From assembly GCA_017462965.1 (NCBI GenBank), contig JAFTQC010000058.1:1-53161 (forward strand): 53,161 bases of DNA, read 5' to 3'. A program made the translations under genes and the position numbers. The notes below the pieces were generated by a model that was given only the letters and a program-made list of their open reading frames with translations, was not told where the DNA came from and ran no database searches. Below, one piece after another: positions 18,461 to 27,577 of the stretch; the stretch's first letter is position 1, and each line of letters starts with the position of its first letter. The stretch comes from Clostridia bacterium. Lineage in GTDB: Bacteria > Bacillota > Clostridia > TANB77 > UBA1234.

Positions 18461-18502
18461 GTTTATAAATAATTTGAAATAAGTTTATGGGAGGAGTTTT
18501 AG

Positions 18503-20099
18503 ATGAGTAATACGAAGTATATTTTTGTAACAGGTGGAGTTGTGTCTGGACTTGGAAAAGGAATAACTGCAGCTTCACTTCGGAAGACTTTTAAAAAATA
18601 GAGGATATAAAGTAACGATTCAAAAATTTGATCCATATATAAATGTTGATCCTGGAACTATGAGTCCATATGAGCATGGTGAGGTTTTTGTTACTGATGA
18701 TGGTGCAGAAACAGATTTAGATTTAGGACATTATGAGAGATTTATAAATGAAAATTTGACAAAAGATTCAAGTGTATCAATGGGACAAATTTATAATTCT
18801 GTAATTGAAAAAGAACGTAGAGGTGATTACTTAGGAAAAACAGTACAAGTGATACCTCACATTACGAATGAAATAAAAGAGAAAATATATAGTTTTGATT
18901 GCTCAGATGTAGACGTTGTTATTACTGAAGTTGGTGGTACTGTCGGTGATATAGAAGGTTTATCAATACTTGAAGCTATAAGACAAATTGGTCTGGAAAA
19001 AGCTGCTGAAGATGTTATGTATATTCATGTAACGCTGCTTCCTTACATATATGGTTCTAATGAAATTAAAACAAAACCTACACAGCACTCTGTAAAAGAA
19101 TTGCAAAGTCTTGGAATAAAACCAGATATAATAGTTTGTAGAACTGAAAATGAAATTCCAGAGTCAATGAAAGAAAAATTAGCTTTGTTTTGCAATGTTA
19201 GAAAAACAAGTGTAATTGAGAATCTGACTGTAGAAAATTTATATGAGATTCCACTAATGCTTGAAAAACAAGGTTTGGCAAGAGAAGTGTGTTCGCATTT
19301 GCATTTAAAAAATGATGAATCTAAAAATGAAAAATGGCAAAGTATGATAGATGATATAAAAAGCAAAAAAGAGCATGAAGTTACTGTTGCAATAGTAGGA
19401 AAATATGTAAAACTAGAAGATTCATACATATCAGTTATTGAAAGTGTAAAGCATGCGGGATATAAAAATAATGCTGAAATTAAAATAAAATTAATTGATT
19501 CTGAGACAATTACGAAAGAAAATGTTCATGAAAAATTAGAGGGAATTAACGGTGTTATAATTCCTGGAGGTTTTGGTAATAGAGGTGTTGAGGGAAAAAT
19601 TGAAACAATAAAATATGTACGTGAAAATAAAATTCCTTTCCTTGGTATATGTTTAGGAATGCAAGTTGCGGTTATTGAGTTTGCAAGAAATGTACTTGGG
19701 ATTACTGATGCAAATTCAGTTGAATTTGATGAAAAGACGGCTAATCCTGTTATTCATATTATGGAATCACAAAAACAAATTTACAAAAAAGGTGGCACGA
19801 TGAGACTTGGTGCGTATGAATGTAAATTGAAGAGTGAAACATTAGCTAGAGAAATATATAACCAAGAAAACATTTCAGAAAGACATAGACATAGATATGA
19901 ATATAATAATGAATATAGAGAAAGATTGGAAAATGCAGGACTTGTTTGTTCTGGATTATCACCAGATGGCGAATTAGTTGAAATTGTTGAGTTAAAGGAT
20001 CATCCGTATTTTATTGCATCACAATTTCATCCAGAATTTAAGTCAAGACCAAATGTGCCAGCACCATTATTCGTAAAATTTATAGAAGCGATGATTTGA
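18503..20099 (+). pseudogene. pyrG: CTP synthase, intact except for one +1 frameshift
   Basis: Makes CTP from UTP, ATP and glutamine. The N-terminal frame starts at ATG 18503 (RBS GGGAGGAG) and reads [19 protein letters not shown] through CTT 18578-18580, then meets CGG and stops at TAG 18599. Skipping C18581 restores the exact family sequence [20 protein letters not shown] and the frame runs to 20099, giving 531 aa, normal length. The synthase domain ([29 protein letters not shown]) and the amidotransferase with its nucleophile Cys (FLGICLGMQ) and HPEF are otherwise perfect. With no other sign of decay in an essential enzyme, either programmed +1 frameshifting or a sequence error is likely. 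The sigK gene at 37280 has the same lesion. Confidence 0.93.
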
Positions 20100-20110
20100 G
20101 TGTGAAAAAT

Positions 20111-20145
20111 TTCGGCCACCAGGGACGGAGTCCCTGGTGGCCGAA
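20111..20145. terminator. hairpin between convergent pyrG and rqcH
   Basis: Perfect 15-bp stem TTCGGCCACCAGGGA / TCCCTGGTGGCCGAA with a 5-nt loop. On the minus strand it is followed by AATTTTT, so it mainly terminates rqcH; on the plus strand the tail is A-rich. Much more GC-rich than its surroundings. Confidence 0.8.
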
Positions 20146-20168
20146 AAAAACTGCCTTGAGGTCTGTTT

Positions 20169-21878
20169 CTAAACTATTATTGTCTTGTAGTCTGTATAAA
20201 CTACCATGCCTGGTTTTGCACCTGATTCTTTGTGAACGTATTTTACAAGTGTGTAGTCGACTTCAACTTTTGATGAGTCTTTGGCATTGCTGTGTTTCTT
20301 TGCGATGTTGGCGGCAAAGAATAAAAGTTCGTCGCTGACTGTTTCTGATTCAATAATGACATGACTTCCGTGAATGTTTTTTGTGTGAAGCCATGTGTAA
20401 TTTTTTCTAGCAGTTTTTAATGTTAGTCTGTCATTTTGTATGTTGTTTCGACCAGCTAGAATCTTGATGCCGTCAAATTCATATTCGTGTGGAGTTGATG
20501 GTAAATCTTTTTTCTTTCCTTTTTTAGTATTTTTCTTTAAATATCCCGCTGCTGTAACTTCATCATGAATTTCATCGAGTTCAAATATTGATTCAGCTTG
20601 CTCAATCTCGAATAATACGCTTCTTAAATAATCAAGTTCTGCTTCGTATTCTTTTTTGTATTCTTGTGAATGTGTGATAGAACCTTTTAATTTATTGTAT
20701 TTCTTAAAATAATGTTGAGCATTTCTAGATGGTGTCAAATTTACTTGTAAAGGTATTTGTACCATTTTGTTATCATCATAGAAATTTTCAACTTCTAGTT
20801 TATCCATTCCAATTTCCATTTTGTAAATATTACAACTTATTAATTCGCCATATTGTCTATATTTTTCTAGATTTTTTTCTTCATCTAAGTTTTTTAAAAC
20901 TACTGAAAGTTTTCTGCTTATTTTAGATATATGTGAATTTATATCCCTTTCTAAATTTGCTTTTGCAGATTTTAAAAGAGAAACTGTTTCTTTTTGCGAA
21001 TAAAACTCGTCTAAAAAATATGAATTGTATGCATATGTATCGGTCCTTTTTAGAGAAGCTTCTTTTAAATCTACTGAAAAATCTTTTTTACTTTCATTTA
21101 AGGATAAATTAATTTCTCCATTTGCGATAGAAGAAAGTGTAGATTTAATTTTTGAATAAATACTTTCAAGTAATTTAGAATTGATTTCAGCTTTTGGTAA
21201 TTCTGAAGAAATAGCTAAAGAATTACAAATTGTTAAAACAAAACTTTTGCTAAAGCCAATGAAAATATTACACAATATATTTGCAAGAGCGATAGATTCA
21301 AACTCTGATTCTTGAACAGCTTTATTTACAACATTTATAAAATCAGCTGATGATGTTTCTTCAAAATTTAGTTTACCCATTGATGAAGGAAGAACATATT
21401 TTTTTGAAGGAAGAACTTCACGAACAGAGCTCATTGTTATATCAACATGCCTGATTGAATCAATAACTCTTTCTTTATCAACTAAAATAATGTTACTGTA
21501 TTTTCCCATAAGTTCAACGATTAAATCTTTAGAAACAACATCACCAAAGTCATCGATGTTTTCAAAAGTAAATTTTACGATTCTATCAAGACCAATTTGT
21601 GATACTGAAATAAGTTTTGCACCAGATAGATACTTCCTAAGAATCATACAAAATTGAGGCGCTTTTTCAGGATTGTTTCTAGATTCGTTGCTTAAATGAA
21701 ATCTACAATTATTTGCATCTACTGAGATTAAAAGTTTGATACTTTTTCTATCCAAAGTGTGCAAATGAAACCAGATTTCATTTCTTGTTGGTACATATAT
21801 TTTTTCAACACGACTATTTAAAATCGTAGTATTTAATTCATTTATTATTAATTTTGTGGTTACGCCATCAAAAGCCAT
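20169..21878 (-). CDS. rqcH: NFACT protein RqcH (ribosome quality control)
   Basis: A 569-aa NFACT-N / coiled-coil / NFACT-R protein, the bacterial Rqc2 homologue that recruits tRNA-Ala to obstructed 50S subunits and adds C-terminal alanine tails. The conserved Asp-Arg pair needed for this in B. subtilis is seen in QIGLDRIVKFTFEN. The coiled-coil lies around residues 270-420 (LKSAKANLERDINSHISK...), and NFACT-R closes the protein (NYTWLHTKNIHGSHVII). Older names are FbpA or fibronectin-binding protein. The start is ATG 21878, behind AAAGGATGT; a TTG/ATG further up would include that site. Own promoter at 21907-21935. Confidence 0.93.
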   Translation of the reverse strand: MAFDGVTTKLIINELNTTILNSRVEKIYVPTRNEIWFHLHTLDRKSIKLLISVDANNCRFHLSNESRNNPEKAPQFCMILRKYLSGAKLISVSQIGLDRIVKFTFENIDDFGDVVSKDLIVELMGKYSNIILVDKERVIDSIRHVDITMSSVREVLPSKKYVLPSSMGKLNFEETSSADFINVVNKAVQESEFESIALANILCNIFIGFSKSFVLTICNSLAISSELPKAEINSKLLESIYSKIKSTLSSIANGEINLSLNESKKDFSVDLKEASLKRTDTYAYNSYFLDEFYSQKETVSLLKSAKANLERDINSHISKISRKLSVVLKNLDEEKNLEKYRQYGELISCNIYKMEIGMDKLEVENFYDDNKMVQIPLQVNLTPSRNAQHYFKKYNKLKGSITHSQEYKKEYEAELDYLRSVLFEIEQAESIFELDEIHDEVTAAGYLKKNTKKGKKKDLPSTPHEYEFDGIKILAGRNNIQNDRLTLKTARKNYTWLHTKNIHGSHVIIESETVSDELLFFAANIAKKHSNAKDSSKVEVDYTLVKYVHKESGAKPGMVVYTDYKTIIV

Positions 21879-21906
21879 AAATACACATCCTTTCATAAAC
21901 ATAGGA

Positions 21907-21935
21907 ATTATAGCATATTAGGTGATGTTTATCAA
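21907..21935 (-). promoter_or_regulatory. promoter of rqcH
   Basis: Minus-strand TTGATA (21935-21930), 17-bp spacer, TATAAT (21912-21907), about 30 bp before the start codon. Confidence 0.75.
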
Positions 21936-21942
21936 ACAAATA

Positions 21943-21971
21943 AGAGACGCCGATATAGAATCGGCGTCTCT
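21943..21971 (-). terminator. terminator of small orphan gene
   Basis: Perfect 12-bp stem AGAGACGCCGAT / ATCGGCGTCTCT with a 5-nt loop, followed on the minus strand by TTATTTGTTTG. It shares the GAGACGCC/GGCGTCTC core with terminators at 28248 and 41703. Confidence 0.8.
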
Positions 21972-21977
21972 GGTACC

Positions 21978-22181
21978 TTAGTTGTCCTTGTGATGCTCGT
22001 GCACGCGAACGGCACGATACTGGCCAGAGGGAAGACGTTCGACAAAGCCGCGGATTTCAACCCAACCGGAAGATTCGGGATGTGCTTCGCGGATTGCATC
22101 GAGAACCTGAAGTGCATCGCCTTCAGTGTCCTTGTGGAACGGGGAAACAAAGGTTTCACGGTATACATTGTTGTTCATCAT
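21978..22181 (-). CDS. small orphan protein, GC-rich codon class
   Basis: A 67-aa soluble protein beginning MMNNNVYRETFVSP and ending VRVHEHHKDN. The composition is mixed, with a segment SSGWVEIRGFVERLPSGQYRAVRV that looks like a short beta sheet. The start at 22181 follows GAGGAGG by 9 nt; an upstream ATG frame extends through the RBS and is not used. It is a self-contained unit with its own promoter (22240-22268) and terminator. Codon use is distinctly more GC-rich than in the flanking genes, as in the FtsH-like and NAD genes. No family recognised. Confidence 0.75.
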   Translation of the reverse strand: MMNNNVYRETFVSPFHKDTEGDALQVLDAIREAHPESSGWVEIRGFVERLPSGQYRAVRVHEHHKDN

Positions 22182-22239
22182 GCTGCAATTCCTCCTCATC
22201 GATGTATGATACATTGAAAAAATGTGGATAACCACTTAT

Positions 22240-22268
22240 ATTATAGCATATTTACATAATATATTCAA
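22240..22268 (-). promoter_or_regulatory. promoter of small orphan gene
   Basis: Minus-strand TTGAAT (22268-22263), 17-bp spacer, TATAAT (22245-22240). Confidence 0.75.
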
Positions 22269-22399
22269 TCCTTGACATATTTGCAAATGGTATTTTTTTA
22301 CAAATATATATTCCTAATTTATTGCAATATAGTTTGATAATAATATATAATAAATTTTGACTTGATATTAAAACTACTTAAATAAAAGGAGGAACGTTT

Positions 22400-24178
22400 G
22401 TGTTTAAAACTTTAAAACAAAAAGTGGAAGGAATAAGAGAATATAATGGAGCTGTTTTTTTATCAGCTTTTTTCTTATTGTCTTTTATATTTTTTAATAT
22501 ATTTCTAAGTACATTATTTTTTATTTTTAAAATTAGTATAAATGCTTCATATGTGGTGATTTCATTTGTTTTATCAACATTATTGAATATTTATTTTATG
22601 AAAAAGAAAAATATGTTTGATAAAAAGAAATTTATTAATAGTGCGATTTCAATTTTGATGCCGATTTTAATTATTATTTTTTCAATATGTGTAAATGGAA
22701 AAGTCCTTGATTATACATGGGACGGAAATAGTTATCAAAAAGCTACGGTTGGATTACTCGCAAGTGGATGGAATCCATTGTATGAACATTTAGAGGAGTT
22801 CGATTCAAATACAGATGTACCAATAAATATTCAAGATGAAAGCCCGGTGTACATAAATCACTATGCAAGGGCATCAAATATTTTTGCCGCAAATATTTAT
22901 AAATTTACAGGAAACATTGAATCTGGCAAGTCAGTAAATACAATAAGTATAATAATGATATTTTTATTTACATCAGCTTTTTTGTTATACAAAAATAAAT
23001 CATTATTATTTACATTAATGTTTTCCGCGTGTGTAGCGACGTATCCGGTAATTTGTGCACAATTCTTAACTAATTATTTAGATTTGTTGGTATATGTATT
23101 TTTATATTTGATAATTTTTTCTTTCTTCATATTCGAAGAAGAAAATTTTATATTCACCAAAAAAGAAGCAACAATTTCGTTTTTCATGTTATTAACGGTT
23201 GCGATTAACATAAAGTTTTCATTGTTTGCATTTGCTGGTTTATACTGCTTAGCGTATTATTTATGGTACGTATATAGACTTATAAAAAAAGATTTAGATA
23301 AAAATTTCTTTATCCATTTTACGGTAACAGCAGTTGTATCAGTTTTGATAGGAGTTCTTATTGTTGGTACATCTACGTATCCTAAAAATTTGATTGATCA
23401 TAAAAATCCATTTTATCCACTTATGGGGGAAGGTAATACTGACATAATGACTGCAAATCAGCCTGCTGAATTCAATGATAAGAGTCCGTTAGAAAAATTC
23501 TTTATTGCGAATTTTTCTAAGTCGGCAGATATATATGCAACTTCAGAAGAAACGACAAAATTAAAAATTCCATTTTCATTTGATGCAGACGAGCTACATG
23601 CTGTATCTGCACCAGACACAAGAATTGGAGGTAATGGAGTTTTATTTAGTGGCATTTTAATTCTTAGTATTCTAGTTATTGTATTTATGACTAAGTGTCT
23701 ATATAATAAAAATTCAAAAGAGTGTGTTTTATTTTTAATTCCGCTTGCTGTGACTATACTTATGACAATATTTTTAGGAGAAGCTTGGTGGGCAAGATAT
23801 TTTCCTCAAATATATTTGTTTGTACTATTTGCTGTTGTTTTGCTAAATTCAAAAGAGGACAAGTCATGGATAAAAGCACTTGGATACATGCTTATGATAA
23901 TTGTATTAATAAATAATATGATTACGTTTGCATATGCAGTAAGAAGATCATACACAAACAATGTTGCATACAACATTGAATTTGAAAATTTCGAAGAGCA
24001 AAACATACCAGAAGGGGCAACGTTAGAAATATACACAGATTCGTTCCATGGAGCAAAGTATAACGTTTTAGACAGAGCGAAAGATTATAATGTTATATTT
24101 ATAAATGGATATCCGGAAGATAAAACTGGCATTGGAACACTTTTTGGTGGAAAAATTGAATGGAGGTATACCAAATGA
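22400..24178 (+). CDS. polytopic GT-C-like membrane protein
   Basis: A 592-aa integral membrane protein with about eleven hydrophobic segments and a soluble C-terminal tail of about 80 residues. The first loop has an acidic/Trp-containing stretch (YTWDGNSYQKATVG, SGWNPLYEH) of the kind found in GT-C glycosyltransferases that use polyprenyl-phosphate sugars. No DxD motif can be assigned with certainty. It starts at GTG 22400 behind AAAGGAGG. Its stop overlaps the start of the prenyltransferase gene (ATGA), implying coupled synthesis. Likely a surface-glycan glycosyltransferase using the lipid-linked pentose made by its partner. Confidence 0.65.
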   Translation: MFKTLKQKVEGIREYNGAVFLSAFFLLSFIFFNIFLSTLFFIFKISINASYVVISFVLSTLLNIYFMKKKNMFDKKKFINSAISILMPILIIIFSICVNGKVLDYTWDGNSYQKATVGLLASGWNPLYEHLEEFDSNTDVPINIQDESPVYINHYARASNIFAANIYKFTGNIESGKSVNTISIIMIFLFTSAFLLYKNKSLLFTLMFSACVATYPVICAQFLTNYLDLLVYVFLYLIIFSFFIFEEENFIFTKKEATISFFMLLTVAINIKFSLFAFAGLYCLAYYLWYVYRLIKKDLDKNFFIHFTVTAVVSVLIGVLIVGTSTYPKNLIDHKNPFYPLMGEGNTDIMTANQPAEFNDKSPLEKFFIANFSKSADIYATSEETTKLKIPFSFDADELHAVSAPDTRIGGNGVLFSGILILSILVIVFMTKCLYNKNSKECVLFLIPLAVTILMTIFLGEAWWARYFPQIYLFVLFAVVLLNSKEDKSWIKALGYMLMIIVLINNMITFAYAVRRSYTNNVAYNIEFENFEEQNIPEGATLEIYTDSFHGAKYNVLDRAKDYNVIFINGYPEDKTGIGTLFGGKIEWRYTK

Positions 24179-25032
24179 AAAAATATATCAAATTAATTAG
24201 AGTAAAACATTGGATAAAAAATGAACTAATATTTTTGCCACTTTTTTGTTCGTTCACATTTTCAAAAGAAAGTATAATTAGCACAATATTAGCATTTTTT
24301 GCATTCTCTTTCATGGCGTCATTTATATACATAATAAATGATATCAGAGATGTAGAAAAAGATAGAAATCATCCAAGAAAGAAAAATAGACCAATTGCAA
24401 GTGGTGCTATAAGTGTGAAAAAAGCAATTTTTGTTGCAGCAATTTTAATCATCGCATCATTTGGAACAAACTTTTTAGCAACAAAAACATTACTAAATCC
24501 AGCTCTTGGATTTTTACTTGCATATTTAATAGTTAACATATGTTACAGCTTTGGAATGAAAAATATTCCGATAGTTGACGTAGCGCTTTTAACAGCTGGG
24601 TTTGTAATTAGAGTTTATTATGGAGCTGCTATAATAAGTGTTCCTGTATCAACATGGCTATTCCTTACAATACTTAATGCATCGCTATATTTAGGACTTG
24701 GAAAGAGAAAGAAAGAATTGAAAATCAAAGACGAAGTAAGGCCAGTGTTAAAAAATTATAACGAGAATTTCATTAATAATTTTATGAATATTTGTTTAAC
24801 GCTTGTAATTGTATTCTATTCATTATGGACAATGGAACAAACTAATACAATTTTATATCTTTCTGTACCACTATTAATAGTTCTATTTATGCAATACATG
24901 TTATTTATGGAAACTAGTGATGAAGGTGATCCAATTACATTACTTTTCCAACATAAATCTCTTATGATTACAGCTTTAATTTATGCGTTGTTTATGATTG
25001 TAGTAATGATAGTTTTAAGATTTGAATATTGA
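24175..25032 (+). CDS. UbiA-family prenyltransferase, decaprenyl-phosphate phosphoribosyltransferase-like
   Basis: A 285-aa polytopic enzyme. The first Asp-rich motif NDIRDVEKDRNHPRKKNRPIASG matches the DPPR-synthase branch (mycobacterial Rv3806c) better than quinone UbiAs: two Asp groups followed by P-x-K-x-x-RPI. The second Asp-rich region is less clear (LGLGKRKKELKIKDE). Family members join PRPP to polyprenyl phosphate, the first step towards lipid-linked ribose/arabinose. ATG 24175 follows GGAGG and overlaps the upstream stop by 4 bp. The DprE1/DprE2 partners are not in this window. Confidence 0.85.
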   Translation: MKKYIKLIRVKHWIKNELIFLPLFCSFTFSKESIISTILAFFAFSFMASFIYIINDIRDVEKDRNHPRKKNRPIASGAISVKKAIFVAAILIIASFGTNFLATKTLLNPALGFLLAYLIVNICYSFGMKNIPIVDVALLTAGFVIRVYYGAAIISVPVSTWLFLTILNASLYLGLGKRKKELKIKDEVRPVLKNYNENFINNFMNICLTLVIVFYSLWTMEQTNTILYLSVPLLIVLFMQYMLFMETSDEGDPITLLFQHKSLMITALIYALFMIVVMIVLRFEY

Positions 25033-25057
25033 TAATTTATATAAAACATGATAATAT
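25029..25057 (+). promoter_or_regulatory. promoter of orphan membrane gene
   Basis: TTGATA (25029-25034), 17-bp spacer, TAATAT (25052-25057). It overlaps the end of the prenyltransferase gene and precedes the GC-rich-class gene at 25131. Confidence 0.5.
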
Positions 25058-25130
25058 AGCGTGCGATGGTGAATGTTCGTGGAAGGTTAACTTGATTTGG
25101 TGAACTTATGAATGATGAGGAGGGGAATCC

Positions 25131-25649
25131 ATGCTGTACATTGTCTTTGCCGTATTTCTGGTCGTAGCGTTTGCATTTGTGTTTTTCGGAATCACAGAAC
25201 GAGAACTTTCGGTAGCATTACTCGGTTTGATACCAGCGGCGCTTGCATTAGCTTGTGGTTTCTGGATTGATGCAATTGTTGTAAACAACAGATATATTGA
25301 TGCAGTTGAGGTTGCAAGATATGAGCATTTGAAGGAGATTGGGAATACGGAAGATAATACTCTCGAAAATGATTACATTATTTCTACCGCAGCTGCACCT
25401 GACCAGTATTCGCTGTATTACTATCCGACAGAAGATTCGGATACATATGAACGGTATACGTTCTCATCATCTAAAGTTACGATTGTCGAGACGGAAGATC
25501 CGCTTCCTATGGTCGTAGTATATGAACTATATCAGAGGTGTGATCTGAATATCTTGGAACGTATTTTAGTATTTGGTGAAACGAGTAAGTTCAAGGGGAT
25601 GAAGTACGAAATCTATCTGCCGAAGAACGCGGTAGAGATAGAACGTTAA
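25131..25649 (+). CDS. membrane protein of unknown function, GC-rich codon class
   Basis: A 172-aa protein. Two hydrophobic segments (about residues 2-19 and 27-49) are followed by about 120 soluble residues containing YYYPTEDSDTYERYTFS and ending in IYLPKNAVEIER. The start follows GAGGAGGGG by 5-6 nt. Monocistronic, with a terminator directly after it. No family recognised. Its codon use (CTG, CGT, GAG, ACG common) differs from that of the genes on both sides. Confidence 0.75.
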   Translation: MLYIVFAVFLVVAFAFVFFGITERELSVALLGLIPAALALACGFWIDAIVVNNRYIDAVEVARYEHLKEIGNTEDNTLENDYIISTAAAPDQYSLYYYPTEDSDTYERYTFSSSKVTIVETEDPLPMVVVYELYQRCDLNILERILVFGETSKFKGMKYEIYLPKNAVEIER

Positions 25650-25685
25650 AAAATTCAATATATTTGTAATGAAAATTAAGGAGGG

Positions 25686-25714
25686 CGAGTTCAAATTTTG
25701 AACTCGTCTTTTTT
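25686..25714 (+). terminator. terminator, shared hairpin type
   Basis: CGAGTTCAAA / TTTGAACTCG palindrome around one base, then TCTTTTTT. The same hairpin sequence recurs at 37176-37199 after the KsgA-like gene. Confidence 0.85.
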
Positions 25715-25747
25715 GGACAAAAGCCCCGTCCCTTTGTCCATTTTTTT
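25715..25747 (+). repeat. GTCC-type intergenic hairpin
   Basis: GGACAAA / TTTGTCC stem with the loop AGCCCCGTCCC and a seven-T tail. One of several GTCCC-containing intergenic hairpins in the window; it may also terminate transcription. Confidence 0.55.
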
Positions 25748-25772
25748 GTGCGAGAAAAATGTTTTGAATTTA

Positions 25773-25801
25773 TCGACGCATAGAAGAATGTGTGATATAA
25801 T
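25773..25801 (+). promoter_or_regulatory. promoter of queD-queE-folE
   Basis: TCGACG (25773-25778), 17-bp spacer, TATAAT (25796-25801). The leader of about 45 nt ends with a CTTTGT/ACAAAG hairpin touching the ribosome binding site of queD. Confidence 0.6.
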
Positions 25802-25853
25802 CCAGGCGACGCAAGAAATGTCTTGTCTTTGTAAAAACAAAGGAGGGGTTATT

Positions 25854-26192
25854 ATGTATTATGTAAAAAAGACTATAGAAATAAGTGCTAGTCATAGTCT
25901 GAAATTGAGTTATGAAAGCAAATGTGAAAATTTGCATGGACACAATTGGATTATTGAAATTTGCCTGAGAAGTAAAGAGCTTAATCAAGATGGTATGGTT
26001 ATGGATTTTACTCATATAAAAGAAAAAATAAAGTCTAAGTTAGATCATCAAAACTTAAACGATGTGCTAAAATTTAATACTACTGCTGAGAATATTGCAA
26101 AGTGGATTGCTGATCAATTAGGTGAAAAATGTTATAGAGTTTCTGTTCAAGAAAGTCAAGGTAATGTTGCAATTTACGAGGTGGATGAATAA
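25854..26192 (+). CDS. queD: 6-carboxy-tetrahydropterin synthase
   Basis: Second step of queuosine precursor synthesis: dihydroneopterin triphosphate to 6-carboxytetrahydropterin. The 112-aa length is typical of QueD. The zinc His are in SASHSLKL and in NLHGHNW, and the Glu/Cys-region ligand follows in SYESKCENLHGH. ATG 25854 follows AAAGGAGGGG; a longer upstream frame runs across the leader and is rejected. The stop TAA touches the queE start (TAATGG), so translation is coupled. Confidence 0.94.
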   Translation: MYYVKKTIEISASHSLKLSYESKCENLHGHNWIIEICLRSKELNQDGMVMDFTHIKEKIKSKLDHQNLNDVLKFNTTAENIAKWIADQLGEKCYRVSVQESQGNVAIYEVDE

Positions 26193-26842
26193 TGGTTGTT
26201 AACGAAATTTTTGGAAGTATTGATGGAGAAGGACTAAGAACAGGTGAACTAGCTACATTTATAAGACTTGCTGGTTGTAATTTAAGATGTTCTTATTGTG
26301 ATACTTTGTATGCATTAAATTCCAATGATGGAAAACAAATGACAATAGAGGAAATTATATCTGAAGTAGAAAAATATAAAAACAAAAATATAACAATAAC
26401 TGGTGGAGAACCTTTGATACATGATCAAATCGATGATTTAATTGATGAGTTAATTTCTAGAGATTATAGAATAAACATAGAGACAAACGGAGCAGTAGAT
26501 ATAAAAAAATATGTTAACAGATGTTTGATTACTATGGATTATAAAACACCTTCTAGTTTGATGGAAAATCAAATGATACTTGATAATTTGGAAAAATTAA
26601 CAGAAGGTGATGTATTAAAATTTGTAGTTAACGAGAAGGATTTACCAACAGTTAAAGAAATTTTATCTAAATACAAAATTAAAAGTTATGTATACATAAG
26701 TCCCATTTTTAATGAGATAGAATTACCGAATATAGTTGAATATATGAAACTTATGAATTCAGAAGGCATTAACATGGATAAAGTTAGAATGCAAGTGCAA
26801 TTACATAAAATAATATGGAGTCCTGACATGAAAGGAGTGTAG
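26192..26842 (+). CDS. queE: 7-carboxy-7-deazaguanine synthase (radical SAM)
   Basis: Radical SAM enzyme that contracts carboxytetrahydropterin to 7-carboxy-7-deazaguanine. The 4Fe-4S motif is CNLRCSYC (residues about 30-37) and the SAM-binding ITGGEP follows near residue 70. The 216-aa length suits QueE, and the N-terminus [12 protein letters not shown] is diagnostic. It overlaps queD by one base and lies 2 bp before folE. Confidence 0.95.
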   Translation: MVVNEIFGSIDGEGLRTGELATFIRLAGCNLRCSYCDTLYALNSNDGKQMTIEEIISEVEKYKNKNITITGGEPLIHDQIDDLIDELISRDYRINIETNGAVDIKKYVNRCLITMDYKTPSSLMENQMILDNLEKLTEGDVLKFVVNEKDLPTVKEILSKYKIKSYVYISPIFNEIELPNIVEYMKLMNSEGINMDKVRMQVQLHKIIWSPDMKGV

Positions 26843-26844
26843 TC

Positions 26845-27426
26845 ATGAAAGGGAGTATAGACCTAGAAAGAATTGAAAAAGCAGTAAAAGAAATTCTTAT
26901 TGCTATTGGAGAAGACCCAGAAAGAGAAGGGTTGATAGAAACACCAAAGAGAGTAGCAAGAATGTACGAAGAAGTTTTTGAAGGAATTAGATATACAAAT
27001 GAAGAAATTGCCAATATGTTTGATAAATCATTTGAGCATCCGGATAAAGACATGGTAATTATGAAAAATATACCAGCTTTTAGTTACTGCGAGCATCATT
27101 TAGCCTTGATGTATAATATGAACATTACTGTTGCATACATTCCAAATGGTAAAGTTATAGGTCTTTCGAAAATAGCAAGAATAGTTGACATGGTTACGAA
27201 AAGATTACAACTGCAAGAAAAAATTGGATCGGATGTTGCTGAAGTTATTCGAATTGCATGTGGTACAGAAGATGTAGCGGTTATAATAGAAGGAGAACAT
27301 TCTTGTATGACTGCAAGAGGAATAAAGAAGCCGGGAGTAAAAACAAATACCGTAACATTAAGAGGAAGATTTAAACTAGATAAAAAAGTTAGAGAAGAAT
27401 TATTTCAAATAATAAAAAATGGATAA
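26845..27426 (+). CDS. folE: GTP cyclohydrolase I
   Basis: Makes dihydroneopterin triphosphate from GTP, the entry step for both folate and queuosine. The zinc ligands Cys and His are seen in [10 protein letters not shown], the second Cys in [24 protein letters not shown] and KRLQLQEK are family signatures. The 193-aa length is normal. RBS AAAGGAGTG overlaps the queE end. In this position it most likely feeds QueD. Confidence 0.96.
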   Translation: MKGSIDLERIEKAVKEILIAIGEDPEREGLIETPKRVARMYEEVFEGIRYTNEEIANMFDKSFEHPDKDMVIMKNIPAFSYCEHHLALMYNMNITVAYIPNGKVIGLSKIARIVDMVTKRLQLQEKIGSDVAEVIRIACGTEDVAVIIEGEHSCMTARGIKKPGVKTNTVTLRGRFKLDKKVREELFQIIKNG

Positions 27427-27458
27427 AATCAATAATGTAATAAAAAATTTTTTGAGTA

Positions 27459-27486
27459 TTTACATTTTGAGATGATATGATATTAT
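27459..27486 (+). promoter_or_regulatory. candidate promoter of queC
   Basis: TTTACA (27459-27464), 16-bp spacer, TATTAT (27481-27486), about 90 bp before queC. Confidence 0.45.
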
Positions 27487-27577
27487 ACCCCTAGGAGAAA
27501 GTTTTGAATAAATGTGTAAAAACAATTTTTGTATTACTTGATACCCAAAGCAATAGCAATGAGAAAGGAGAATCATC

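Noticed and set aside
18578-18583. Reassignment of the CGG codon to another amino acid
   Set aside because: Reassignment would not restore the reading frame, and GC-class genes use CGG at positions consistent with Arg (for example in queC and the FtsH-like gene).
18660-20099. Starting CTP synthase at ATG 18660
   Set aside because: This would remove about 50 invariant N-terminal residues including the P-loop region, there is no ribosome binding site, and the missing part is encoded upstream in the other frame.
25741-25853. preQ1 riboswitch before queD
   Set aside because: The conserved preQ1-I core and A-rich tail are not seen; only simple hairpins are present.
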